A DNA stretch of 64,000 nucleotides from an uncultured Sphingomonadaceae bacterium (GTDB lineage Bacteria; Pseudomonadota; Alphaproteobacteria; Sphingomonadales; Sphingomonadaceae). Each line of letters starts with the position of its first letter. Position 1 is the stretch's first letter. Where the stretch lies: the NCBI GenBank assembly GCA_903871605.1, contig CAIQHF010000005.1, forward strand, positions 90,515-154,514, read 5' to 3'. The notes under the pieces were generated by a model. The model was not told where the DNA came from. It saw only the letters and a list, made by a program, of their open reading frames with translations, and made no database searches. Of this stretch, positions 16,894 to 25,576 are shown in pieces. A program made the translations under genes and the position numbers.

Positions 16894-18527
16894 GCCGCCT
16901 GCTCCAGGCCCAGTTCCTCGATCAGCTGCGCACGCAGCCGGTATTTCTGGATCTTGGAGGTCGACATCGGCCATTCCTTCACGAACCTCACATGGCGGGG
17001 GATCTTGAAGCCGGCCAGGCGGCCCTTACAATGGGCGATGAGCTCGGCCTCCGTCGCCGCGCTGCCGTCCGCCATCTCGACGAAGGCGGCAGGCACTTCG
17101 ACATACCGCGCATCCGGAATGCCGACCACCTGCGCCAGCTTCACCGCCGGATGGGACTGCAGCATCGCCTCGATCTCTGCCGCCGCGACATTCTCCCCGC
17201 CGACCTTGAGCATGTCCTTGGTCCGTCCGTGAAACATGATGTGGCCGCTTTCGTCGACCGATCCGATGTCGCCGGAGAAGAACCAGCCGTCGCGCAGCAC
17301 CTCGGCGGTCTTGTCCGGCGCGTTGTAATAACCGCGCAGCATGTTTGGCCCGCGCGCGACGATCTCCCCGCGTTCGCCGAGACCGCATTCGCGGCCGGAT
17401 TCGATATCGACGATGCGGACCTCCCACTCGTCGAGCGGGACGCCAAGCCGGCCGGTGCGCAGATCGTAGCTGTCGTCGACACGGCTGGTGGTGATCGTTC
17501 CGGCCCCCTCGGTCAGGCCATAGGTGCCGACCTGGATGGTGTGCGGCATCGCCTTGCGCACCGCCTCCTTGATCCATGCAGGCTGGACGGCGAAGTTCGA
17601 GTTCATCAGCCGCAACTGAGAGAGATCGGTGCTGGCGAAATCGGGATGGGTGATCAGGTCCTGCATGATGGTGACGAAGCTCGGATAGGCGATCGTTGCG
17701 CCCTCCTTCCCCAGCATGCGCAACGCGGTCGCCGCATCGAAGAACGGCACGGTGAGATAGGCCCCGCCAACATCGACGATCATCGTCATCGTCAGGATGC
17801 CGGCAATGTGGAAGATCGGCAACGGCGACCAGACCTTGTCCTCGGCCGTCGTGCGATAGCGGATGCCGAGGTTGCGGCTGTTGCCGATGATCGCCCGGTG
17901 GCTGATCATCGCGCCCTTGGGATTGGCGGTCGTCCCCGACGTGTAGAGGATGAGCGCGATATCCTGCGGATCGACCGAATCGATCCGGGAATCGAGCACC
18001 TCGTCCGAAATCGCATCGCCGAGCGCCAGCGCCTCGGGCTTGTCGATCATGAACGGCGGGCACGGCGGATCGAGACAGATGATGCGCTTGAGCTTGGGCG
18101 CCTCCGCCAGCGCAAGCGCATGCGGATCGCTCCCCGTCAGCACGGGAAACGCCGCCTCCAGCCGTTCGGCGAAGTTGAGCTGGTCGGCCACTCGGCCGGT
18201 CGTGACGAGCGTCGTCAAATCGGCGTCGGGCACGACGAACGCCAGTTCGTGGGATTGATAGCGCGCGTTGAGCGGCACCGCGGTGGCGCCCGTCATCGCG
18301 ATCCCGAACAGAAGCTCGACGAAATCGGTGCGCGTCGTCAGCAGGACGCCGACATTCTGTCCGGGCCCGATTCCCATGGCTAGAAAGGCCTTAGCCCAGC
18401 GGCGTGCGGAGCGATCGAGCGCGGCATGGCTCACCCGGCAGTCGGGAAATACCAGGGCATCGCGGTCGCCGTGCGCAGCAGCGCTTGCGCGCAGCATCGC
18501 GCCGTAGGTGTAGATCGGCGCGCTCAC
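16890..18527 (-). CDS. AMP-forming acyl-CoA ligase
   Basis: A 545-residue ANL-superfamily enzyme. Motif A3 'LYTSGTTANPKGAMISH', A5 'YGLTEGAG' and the hinge 'GRTKDMLKVGGENVAAAEIE' are present. The C-terminal catalytic Lys lies in 'STSKIQKYRLR'. It activates a carboxylic acid as its CoA thioester, the likely entry step for the CoA-dependent part of the pathway. It overlaps small ABM genes by 4 bp at both ends, giving an ABM-ligase-ABM operon transcribed from the promoter region with operator E. Confidence 0.92.
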   Translation of the reverse strand: MSAPIYTYGAMLRASAAAHGDRDALVFPDCRVSHAALDRSARRWAKAFLAMGIGPGQNVGVLLTTRTDFVELLFGIAMTGATAVPLNARYQSHELAFVVPDADLTTLVTTGRVADQLNFAERLEAAFPVLTGSDPHALALAEAPKLKRIICLDPPCPPFMIDKPEALALGDAISDEVLDSRIDSVDPQDIALILYTSGTTANPKGAMISHRAIIGNSRNLGIRYRTTAEDKVWSPLPIFHIAGILTMTMIVDVGGAYLTVPFFDAATALRMLGKEGATIAYPSFVTIMQDLITHPDFASTDLSQLRLMNSNFAVQPAWIKEAVRKAMPHTIQVGTYGLTEGAGTITTSRVDDSYDLRTGRLGVPLDEWEVRIVDIESGRECGLGERGEIVARGPNMLRGYYNAPDKTAEVLRDGWFFSGDIGSVDESGHIMFHGRTKDMLKVGGENVAAAEIEAMLQSHPAVKLAQVVGIPDARYVEVPAAFVEMADGSAATEAELIAHCKGRLAGFKIPRHVRFVKEWPMSTSKIQKYRLRAQLIEELGLEQAA

Positions 18528-18820
18528 TGCTTGCCCTCGAGATCGTAGAGCATCTCGCGCTCGTAACCGCCGTCCATGCAGGCGATCATGCGCTCGATCA
18601 GCGGCTTACCGTGGTCGGTTTCCATGTGCGCCTTGTCGGCGGCTTCATCGGCAAAGGACTCGAATACGGCAAACATCCCCGGCTCGCCGAGCCGGAAGAA
18701 CTGGAAGCGCAGCGTGCCCGGCTCGCGATCGACCAGCCCTTCCATCTGCCGCGCCAGGCCGACGAAATCATCCTCGCATTGGGGCTTCACGCGGAACCGC
18801 GACAAGAAACTATAGGCCAT
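18524..18820 (-). CDS. ABM-domain small protein 2
   Basis: A 98-residue ABM-fold protein: 'FLSRFRVKPQCEDDFVGLA', 'LRFQFFRLGEPGMFAVFESF' and 'KAHMETDHGKPLIERMI'. It is the same length as the ABM protein at 16597 and clearly related in layout but divergent, so the pair may be an old duplication or a heterodimer. First gene of the leftward ABM-ligase-ABM operon; operator E lies 49 bp upstream. Confidence 0.8.
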   Translation of the reverse strand: MAYSFLSRFRVKPQCEDDFVGLARQMEGLVDREPGTLRFQFFRLGEPGMFAVFESFADEAADKAHMETDHGKPLIERMIACMDGGYEREMLYDLEGKQ

Positions 18821-18868
18821 CGCTCATCTCTCTCTTGGCAACCGGGCTCACTCAGCGTCCCAGATTGA

Positions 18869-18886
18869 AAACAATCATGCCTGACT
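18869..18886 (+). promoter_or_regulatory. Operator site E, ligase operon promoter (predicted)
   Basis: AAACAATCATGCCTGACT. It matches site A (read on the minus strand) at 16 of 18 positions. It lies 49 bp upstream of the first gene of the ABM-ligase-ABM operon. Confidence 0.75.
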
Positions 18887-18968
18887 TTTCAAGCGCTGTC
18901 TCGTCGCTTGATATCGTGCTGCGCTGCATCAAAAAGCGCTGCGGTACCTAAGAATAGGGCTCGGTAAA

Positions 18969-18986
18969 AAACATGCATGACTGATT
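18969..18986 (+). promoter_or_regulatory. Operator site D, TonB receptor/Rieske/PQQ operon promoter (predicted)
   Basis: AAACATGCATGACTGATT shares its first 11 bases with site B. It lies 89 bp upstream of the TonB-receptor start, in the same divergent region as site E and 100 bp from it, mirroring the B/C spacing. Confidence 0.75.
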
Positions 18987-19074
18987 GCAATTGTCATCGG
19001 ACCGGGTATCTTCCGTTGAGATCAGGCAGAGCCGCGCATCGACGTAGGCCGCAGTATCGAGGAGGCGGAGGGGA

Positions 19075-21597
19075 ATGATCATGCATCGTTGTCGCTTGAT
19101 ATGTGCCAGCAGCATTCTGGCGATGGCACTCGCCGCACAGCCGGCCATGGCGCAAATGGGGGGGGCGGTCGGACCGTCCGCTGCAGCTCCATCCGGGGAT
19201 CCAACCACCAGCCCGGCGGCAGGCGAACCGCAGAGCGCTCTTGGAGAGATCGTGGTCACGGCAACCCGCCGGTCGACCAACCTGCAAACGACGCCCATCG
19301 CGGTGTCTGCGGTCGACTCGAAGCTGATCGCGCAGTCGAGCCCCCGCAACATCGGTGATCTCGCCGCCTTCGTGCCCAATTTTTCGGCGGCGACGATTAC
19401 CGGTTTCAATGCGGCGTCATTCTCGATCCGCGGCGTCGGCCAGAACAACATCATCGTCTATTTCGAGCCGCCGGTAGCCGTGCTGGTGGACGATTTCGTC
19501 GTGCCTTCGGTGCAGACCCAGTTGCTCGACACCTTCGATGTGGCGCAGGTCGAAGTGCTGCGCGGGCCGCAGGGTACGCTGTTCGGCAAGAACACCACGG
19601 GCGGCGCGGTCGTCGTCAAGACGAAACGGCCGGAGCTCGACAAGATCAGCGTCGAGGGCCGCATGCAGGTCGGTAGCTTCGGCACCGTCATACCGCAGGG
19701 CGCGGTCAACGTCCCGATCGGCCATACGCTGGCGTTTCGCGGCATCATCGGCCACACCCAGTCGCACGGCTATTATAAAAATGGCGGCTGTTTCGGTCCC
19801 GTCAAGCCGCTCAACGATTCGGCGTTCGCCCAGAGCTACGCCGGGCAGAGCGGCTGTGGAGACGGCAGCCATCTCGGCGGCACGGATGTGTGGAATGCCC
19901 GCGCCAAGCTGCTGTGGGAACCCAGTTCGAATTTCACGGCTCTCGCGCAATACGAATATCTGCGTGATCGCTCGGACAGCGTTCCTGCGATCAATCTGAC
20001 ACCGGATTCCAGCGCGTTCCTGTTCTCCACGCTCGGCCTCGGTGCCAGCGCGAACGTCCACAGCGATCCGCTCGACAATGCAACGATCACAGGTCGTCAG
20101 GGCGCCCTCATCAAGGAGGGCAGCGGCCAGAAGATCAGCGTCGACGGCGCCTATCTGAACATGGATTACCGGACCGACTTCGGCACGCTGACGTCGGTCA
20201 CCGGATATCGTTTCCAGCGCTCGCGTCTGCCCAACACCTACATGGGCAGCGCGCCCGTGAGCGCGAACGGCACGGTGCTGTCGCTGTTCGACGCGCAGCG
20301 CGACGACAATCGCAAGACGTTCCAACAGGAACTGCGCTTTGCCTCTCAATTCTCCGGGCCGTTCCAGTTCGTCGCCGGCGGCTTCTACCAGCACGACAAG
20401 ACCGATTTCTGCGTAGCGCAGGTCCTCGGTTTCCTAGACCTGTCGAGTGGACCGCTGGCGTTCGGACCCTGGAACAACAACCCCTATATTCTGTGCAACG
20501 CGCAGAAGGCGAGTTCTACGGCCGCCTATATCGAAGGCAATTACAAGATCACGCCCGCCATCACGCTCACCGTCGGCGGCCGCTACACCTGGGAGAAGAA
20601 GACCTGGTATGGCCGCCAGCAGGTTTTCTCGCAGCAACTCGACGGCGGCTTCGATCCGTCGATCGTGCTGAGCGACGCGTTGCAGGCGAGCGTGTTCAAT
20701 TATCCCGCCGGCGTCATTCGAGTGAAGGACAAGGCCAATGAGCCGACATGGCGCGCCAGCCTCGGCTGGCAGATGACCCCGCGTATCTATGGCTACGCCA
20801 CCTATTCGCGCGGCTTCAAGGGCGGCGGGTTCAATGACCAGATCGGCAGCTTTCATCCGTTCGTGAACGCCAACGGTTCAGACGACCAGGCTGCGTTCGC
20901 TGCCGCCGCATCCGCGACCAAGCCGGAAAAGGCCGACAGTTACGAGGCCGGCGTCAAGACCGAACTGTTCGATCGGCATCTGCGCTTCAACTTGACCGGC
21001 TTCTATGTGAACTACAGCAATCTGCAGAAGCAGATCGTCGTCCCGCTGGTGGTCGACGGCAATCAGTTTCAGGTGACGCGCTTCTTCAACGCCGCGAAGG
21101 CGACGGTGAAGGGCATCGAGCTTGAAAGCACGCTGATCCCGGTGAAGGGCCTGACGCTACGCGGTGTGCTCGGTTATCAGGACGGCAAGTACAAGAAATA
21201 CATCACCCCCATCCCCGCCGGATACGATCTCTCCACTGCGCCGCTCGACCGGCTGCCCAAATGGCAGTGGACGGTCGATGCGACGTACGAATTGCCGCTG
21301 GGCGACTCCTACAAGCTGCAGATCAATGGCGACGTGAACTATGTCGGCCGCAACCTTGCCACCCAGTCGATCACCAGCCCGAACGAGAACACGTATCTGA
21401 ACGCCCGCACGCTGGTGAATGCGTCGATCACGGTCGCCGAGATCAGCGACAAATATTATCTTCGCTTCGTCGGCCGCAATCTCACCGACAAGCGCTACCT
21501 CACCGCCGCGCAGGTGGTGGGCGGCCTGTGGGCGGACGGCCAATATGCGCCGCCGCGCTACTTCGGTGCCGAAGTGGGCTTCAAGTTCGGCAATTGA
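19075..21597 (+). CDS. TonB-dependent outer-membrane receptor
   Basis: An 840-residue receptor. The signal peptide ends near 'PAMA|QM' (residues about 1-26). A TonB-box-like 'GEIVVTATRR' is followed by a plug domain ('FSIRGVGQNN', 'VEVLRGPQGTLFGKNTTGG') and a beta-barrel ending 'FGAEVGFKFGN'. In sphingomonads such receptors import aromatic and other hydrophobic substrates. No siderophore or cobalamin genes or riboswitch lie nearby, and operator D lies upstream, so it is probably the uptake gate for the cluster substrate. The Rieske gene follows after 68 bp. Confidence 0.93.
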   Translation: MIMHRCRLICASSILAMALAAQPAMAQMGGAVGPSAAAPSGDPTTSPAAGEPQSALGEIVVTATRRSTNLQTTPIAVSAVDSKLIAQSSPRNIGDLAAFVPNFSAATITGFNAASFSIRGVGQNNIIVYFEPPVAVLVDDFVVPSVQTQLLDTFDVAQVEVLRGPQGTLFGKNTTGGAVVVKTKRPELDKISVEGRMQVGSFGTVIPQGAVNVPIGHTLAFRGIIGHTQSHGYYKNGGCFGPVKPLNDSAFAQSYAGQSGCGDGSHLGGTDVWNARAKLLWEPSSNFTALAQYEYLRDRSDSVPAINLTPDSSAFLFSTLGLGASANVHSDPLDNATITGRQGALIKEGSGQKISVDGAYLNMDYRTDFGTLTSVTGYRFQRSRLPNTYMGSAPVSANGTVLSLFDAQRDDNRKTFQQELRFASQFSGPFQFVAGGFYQHDKTDFCVAQVLGFLDLSSGPLAFGPWNNNPYILCNAQKASSTAAYIEGNYKITPAITLTVGGRYTWEKKTWYGRQQVFSQQLDGGFDPSIVLSDALQASVFNYPAGVIRVKDKANEPTWRASLGWQMTPRIYGYATYSRGFKGGGFNDQIGSFHPFVNANGSDDQAAFAAAASATKPEKADSYEAGVKTELFDRHLRFNLTGFYVNYSNLQKQIVVPLVVDGNQFQVTRFFNAAKATVKGIELESTLIPVKGLTLRGVLGYQDGKYKKYITPIPAGYDLSTAPLDRLPKWQWTVDATYELPLGDSYKLQINGDVNYVGRNLATQSITSPNENTYLNARTLVNASITVAEISDKYYLRFVGRNLTDKRYLTAAQVVGGLWADGQYAPPRYFGAEVGFKFGN

Positions 21598-21665
21598 TTG
21601 CACGCGGGCGGCGCTTCTTCCCGGCTCCGCCCGCGTGGTTCGTCCGGTGTCGAGAGAGGTGGATC

Positions 21666-23033
21666 GTGTCCCAGCATGATGTGTATGATTATCGTCTGAC
21701 GTGGCCGATCAATCCCGACGCACCGGCCGACAGCGCCGAGGCGAAGGCGCCCTTCGTCGATCATGGCACCGCGCCGATCTCGCCCGAGCGCTATTATTCC
21801 GCGCAGTGGATGGAGGCCGAGCGCCGGCTGCTCTGGCCCAAGGTCTGGAACTGGGCGGCGCGCGAGGAGGATATCCCGGAGCCGGGCGACTATGTCGTCT
21901 TCACGCTCGGGCGGGAAAGCTTCATCGTTTCGCGGGATGACGACGGCGGCTTGCGGGCGTTCTTCAACGTCTGCCCGCACCGTGGCAACCGGCTGGTCTC
22001 GGACGATGGCGGATCACGGCCGGGCGGCTTCACCTGCCCCTTCCACAACTGGCGCTTCGCGCTCGACGGCACCGTCGATCACATCACCGACCGCGAGACG
22101 TTCCGCGCCGAGGCCCTGTGCCGCAAGACGGACCTGGCCGAGGTTCGCTGCGAAAGCTGGGAAGGCTTCGTCTTCATCAACATGGATCCCGACGCGAAGC
22201 CGCTGACCGAGCACCTTGGACCGCTCGTCGAGCATGCCAGGCCCTATCGTCTCGCCGAGATGCGGATCATGCGACGCGTACGGGCGGTCTGGGAATCGAA
22301 CTGGAAAATCGGCGTCGACGGCTTCAACGAGGCCTATCACGTCCACGCCATCCATCCGCAGATCCTGCCGGTGTTCAACGACTATCATGCGCAGATCGAC
22401 CTCTATGCCAACGGCATGAGCCGGATGCTGACCAAGTTCGCGCACGAGAGCCCGCGCGCCGGCAACGCCGCCCTGAACGCTGCGCTGCACGCGACGATGC
22501 GCGAAGTGGGGATCGACGCGGACGCCTTCTCAGGTGGGCCTGCCGACGTCCGTCCCGCCGTGCAGACCGCCAAGCGCGCCCGCGCCGAGCGGCTGGGGCT
22601 CGATTATTCGGGCTTCCTCGACAATCAACTCACCGATGACTGGAACTATGACATCTTCCCCAACATCCAGATGGGTATCCATCCCGAAGGGGTCAGCATG
22701 CTGTACTTCCGTCCGCACCCGGACGATCCACGCAAGTTCATCTTCGACGTGATCGTGATGATGCACCCACAAGCCAACGCCGAAATCCTCCCTCCGGCGT
22801 ATATGGGCCTTCCCCAAGGTTGGGACATTTCGGGCCGTGAACCTGCCGAGATCGAGCAGATCGATTGGCGCGAGGGCGGTCTGGGCGAGCTGTTCGATCA
22901 GGATGCCGGCCTTTTCGCCGAGGTGCAGCGGGGGATAGAGAGCCTGAGCTTCAAGGGATCGATCCTGTCCGAACAGGAACAGCGCATCGGCCACTTCCAC
23001 GCGGAACTCGAACGCTATCTCGCCGCCCGCTGA
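21666..23033 (+). CDS. Rieske non-haem iron oxygenase, alpha subunit (3 of 3)
   Basis: A 455-residue large subunit. Rieske ligands are 'CPH' and 'CPFH'; the iron-site motif is 'SNWKIGVDGFNEAYHVHAIH'. I chose the GTG at 21666 (VSQHDVYDYR) with GAGAGAGG upstream; the frame extends upstream into the receptor gene without homology. It is related to the enzyme at 11784. It lies between the receptor and the PQQ dehydrogenase, so it may act early in the pathway. No small subunit is seen. Confidence 0.9.
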   Translation: MSQHDVYDYRLTWPINPDAPADSAEAKAPFVDHGTAPISPERYYSAQWMEAERRLLWPKVWNWAAREEDIPEPGDYVVFTLGRESFIVSRDDDGGLRAFFNVCPHRGNRLVSDDGGSRPGGFTCPFHNWRFALDGTVDHITDRETFRAEALCRKTDLAEVRCESWEGFVFINMDPDAKPLTEHLGPLVEHARPYRLAEMRIMRRVRAVWESNWKIGVDGFNEAYHVHAIHPQILPVFNDYHAQIDLYANGMSRMLTKFAHESPRAGNAALNAALHATMREVGIDADAFSGGPADVRPAVQTAKRARAERLGLDYSGFLDNQLTDDWNYDIFPNIQMGIHPEGVSMLYFRPHPDDPRKFIFDVIVMMHPQANAEILPPAYMGLPQGWDISGREPAEIEQIDWREGGLGELFDQDAGLFAEVQRGIESLSFKGSILSEQEQRIGHFHAELERYLAAR

Positions 23034-23055
23034 TCCCGTCGTCCCGGAACCGTCC

Positions 23056-25197
23056 ATGCACGCCAAGACCATCGGCTCGCTTCTCCTCGGCGCAGCGATC
23101 GCCCTTCCGCCGCTCTCGGGATGTCATGCTCCGGCGGACAATCAGAACGAGAGGTCGCCCGCGCCGACCCGCGACGTCGGCCCCGCCGGCTGGCGTGCGC
23201 AATTGACCGACGGCAGCAACGGTCGCGACTGGCCGGCGTTCGGGCGAACCTATGGCGAGCAGCATTACAGCCCTTTGAACCAGATCGACACCGCCACGGT
23301 GAAGCGTCTCGGCCTGGTCTGGTCCGCGGACCTGCCAGCGGGCAATCCCGCGACCGGGCCGATCGAGGTGGCAGGCATCATCTATACCGCCACCGGCTAC
23401 AGCGTCGTGCGTGCGTTCGACGCGCCGACCGGCAAGTTGCTGTGGACCTACGATCCGCACGCGCCCGAAGTCTCTGGCCACAAGCTGCGCCAGGGCTGGG
23501 GCAGCCGTGGCATCGCCTACTGGAACGGCAAGGTCTATGTCGGCACGCAGGACGGGCGGCTGATCGCAGTCGACGCCGCGACCGGCCAGCCGGTCTGGTC
23601 GGTGGAGACCTTCGGCAAGGACGAGCAACGCTTCATCTCCGGCCCGCCGCGCGCCTTCGACGGGATGGTGATCATCGGCCATGGCGGCGCCGACGAGGCC
23701 CCGATCCGCGGCTATGCCACCGCCTACGACGCCGAGACCGGCAAGCAGATGTGGCGCTTCTACACAGTGCCCGGCGATCCCGCGAAAGGCTTCGAGAACA
23801 AGGCGATGGCGATGGCCGCCAAGACATGGTCCGGCCCGTGGTGGACATATGGCGGCGGCGGCACGGTGTGGAACGCGATCACCTACGATCGCGATACCGA
23901 TACGATTCTCCTCGGCACGGGCAACGGCGCGCCGTGGAACCGCAAGATCCGGTCTCAAGGAAAAGGCGACAACCTGTTTCTGTGCTCGATCGTCGCGGTC
24001 GACGCGAAGACCGGTGCCTACAAATGGCATTACCAGATAAACCCCGGCGAAAGCTGGGACTTCAACGCCGCGATGGACATGGAGCTGGCCGATCTCACCA
24101 TCGACGGGCGGCCGCGCAAGGTGCTGATCACAGCACCCAAGAACGGCTTCCTCTACGTGATCGACCGGACCGACGGCAAGCTGATCTCGGCCAAGCCGTT
24201 CGTCACGACGACCTGGGCGAAGAGCATCGACCTCAAGACGGGGCGCCCGAACGAGGCGCCGAACATCCACTATGAGAACGGATCGGTCACTTTCCGGCCA
24301 ACGCCCGTCGGCGCGCACAGCTGGCCGCCGATGGCGTTCAGCCCGCAATCCGGGCTGGTCTATATCCCCGCGATCGACCTGCAGGTCACCTACGACGATC
24401 GCGGAATCACGCCGGCGAACTTCAAATGGATCGGCGGCATGGCGCTCGATTACGGCGTTCGTTCCGACGTGCGGGTGCCTGCCGGTGAAAAAACGCAGGG
24501 CTACCTGGTCGCGTGGAATCCCGTCACGCAGCAACAGGCCTGGCGGCTGCCGATGGCCAGCCACTTTAACGGCGGCCTGATGGCGACGGGCGGCGGGCTC
24601 GTCTTTCAGGGCCATCCCGATTCCAGTTTCACGGCCTATGATGCGAAGACCGGAAAGATCCTGTGGAGCGCCGATGCCGGAGCCGCGGTGGTCGCGCCGC
24701 CGATCACCTATTCGGTAGGCGGGAAGCAATATGTCACGGTGATCGCCGGGATGGGGACGAGTGCCGGTCTGTTCGGGCCGATGCTCGCCAAGTTCGGCAT
24801 CGACTATCGAACCCAGGCGCGCCGCGTGCTGACCTTCGCGCTGGATGGCAAGGCGAAGCTCCCACCCAGGACACGCTACACGCCGAAAGCAGTGGACGAT
24901 GCTGATTTCAAGCTCGATCCCGCCGCAGCAGCCGCAGGCGAATCGATTTTCAACATGCGTTGCGCGGTGTGCCATGGTGGCGGCGCGGTGGCCGGCGGGA
25001 CGGCGCCCGACTTGCGCACGTCCGGAGCGATCCTGTCGCCCGATGTCTTCACGTCCATCGTCCATGACGGCGCGCTGGTAGCCAACGGCATGCCGCGTTT
25101 TGAAGAGCTGAGCGCGGAGGATCGAGAGCATCTCCGTCAGTATCTGCGCACGCGTGCGGCAGACCTGAAGCAAGCCTCTGTCAAATCCCATGAGTAA
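23056..25197 (+). CDS. PQQ-dependent quinohaemoprotein alcohol dehydrogenase, lipoprotein
   Basis: A 713-residue periplasmic enzyme. A lipoprotein signal ends in 'PLSGC' (Cys23). The eight-bladed propeller shows repeated 'AVDAATGQPVW'-type PQQ motifs and the catalytic Asp region 'GESWDFNA'. A C-terminal cytochrome c domain has 'CAVCH' (about residue 636) and a Met-containing tail. It oxidises an alcohol and passes electrons to the respiratory chain. The disulphide-forming adjacent Cys pair normally found near 'GIAYW.GKVY' is missing ('LRQGWGSRGIAYW'). No PQQ biosynthesis gene is in the window. Last gene of the accessory cluster. Confidence 0.92.
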   Translation: MHAKTIGSLLLGAAIALPPLSGCHAPADNQNERSPAPTRDVGPAGWRAQLTDGSNGRDWPAFGRTYGEQHYSPLNQIDTATVKRLGLVWSADLPAGNPATGPIEVAGIIYTATGYSVVRAFDAPTGKLLWTYDPHAPEVSGHKLRQGWGSRGIAYWNGKVYVGTQDGRLIAVDAATGQPVWSVETFGKDEQRFISGPPRAFDGMVIIGHGGADEAPIRGYATAYDAETGKQMWRFYTVPGDPAKGFENKAMAMAAKTWSGPWWTYGGGGTVWNAITYDRDTDTILLGTGNGAPWNRKIRSQGKGDNLFLCSIVAVDAKTGAYKWHYQINPGESWDFNAAMDMELADLTIDGRPRKVLITAPKNGFLYVIDRTDGKLISAKPFVTTTWAKSIDLKTGRPNEAPNIHYENGSVTFRPTPVGAHSWPPMAFSPQSGLVYIPAIDLQVTYDDRGITPANFKWIGGMALDYGVRSDVRVPAGEKTQGYLVAWNPVTQQQAWRLPMASHFNGGLMATGGGLVFQGHPDSSFTAYDAKTGKILWSADAGAAVVAPPITYSVGGKQYVTVIAGMGTSAGLFGPMLAKFGIDYRTQARRVLTFALDGKAKLPPRTRYTPKAVDDADFKLDPAAAAAGESIFNMRCAVCHGGGAVAGGTAPDLRTSGAILSPDVFTSIVHDGALVANGMPRFEELSAEDREHLRQYLRTRAADLKQASVKSHE

Positions 25198-25576
25198 CGA
25201 GCGAGCCGGATGGTTGTCCCGACGGATCGCCATTCTCGCGGCCTGTATGCGCACGCATAGGACAGCTTAGCGGTCGCGTTCGTAAGCGCGCGAAGAGGCA
25301 AAATGGGGGCCGGCCCATCTTCGGGTGGGCCAGTTTTGCCGCGTGCAACTTCGCCGCTCGCAGCATATCTCCGATCATCGATTCCGATCCAAGGCGGTCG
25401 CGCGCCGGCCGGGCGATGTTCACGCCTGCACAGCCAACGAATGTCCGGAAAGCCGCGAGCGGGTCTCTTAGGGGAAAAGATGAAGCCGCGCCGATGACGG
25501 GAGCCCACCCCCGGGCAGCGGATGTGCACGATCGTGCGATCGATTGCAGGTCGCGCCAAAATCGCGACGTTTCGCG
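25198..25576. other. Intergenic region at the cluster/core boundary
   Basis: 379 bp with no convincing gene between the PQQ dehydrogenase and trmB. It holds a short palindrome TATGCG-CA-CGCATA (25246-25259), the hairpin at 25297-25340, and no tRNA end, integrase or clear direct repeat. A weak minus-strand frame (25181-25423) has no family features. Confidence 0.6.
25297..25340. terminator. Long hairpin after the PQQ dehydrogenase gene
   Basis: Outer arms GGCAAAA / TTTTGCC and inner arms GGCCCA / TGGGCC form a two-part stem with a TCTTCGG-type loop. It lies 100 bp after the stop and could end or stabilise the receptor-Rieske-PQQ transcript, or be a dispersed intergenic repeat. Confidence 0.45.

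Noticed and set aside
18821..19074. Cobalamin or other riboswitch upstream of the TonB receptor
   Set aside because: No B12-box or other conserved riboswitch elements; the region instead holds two operator copies.
25181..25423. 80-residue minus-strand frame after the PQQ gene
   Set aside because: It contains the hairpin sequence in translation, overlaps the PQQ gene end and has no ribosome site; more likely a repeat than a gene.
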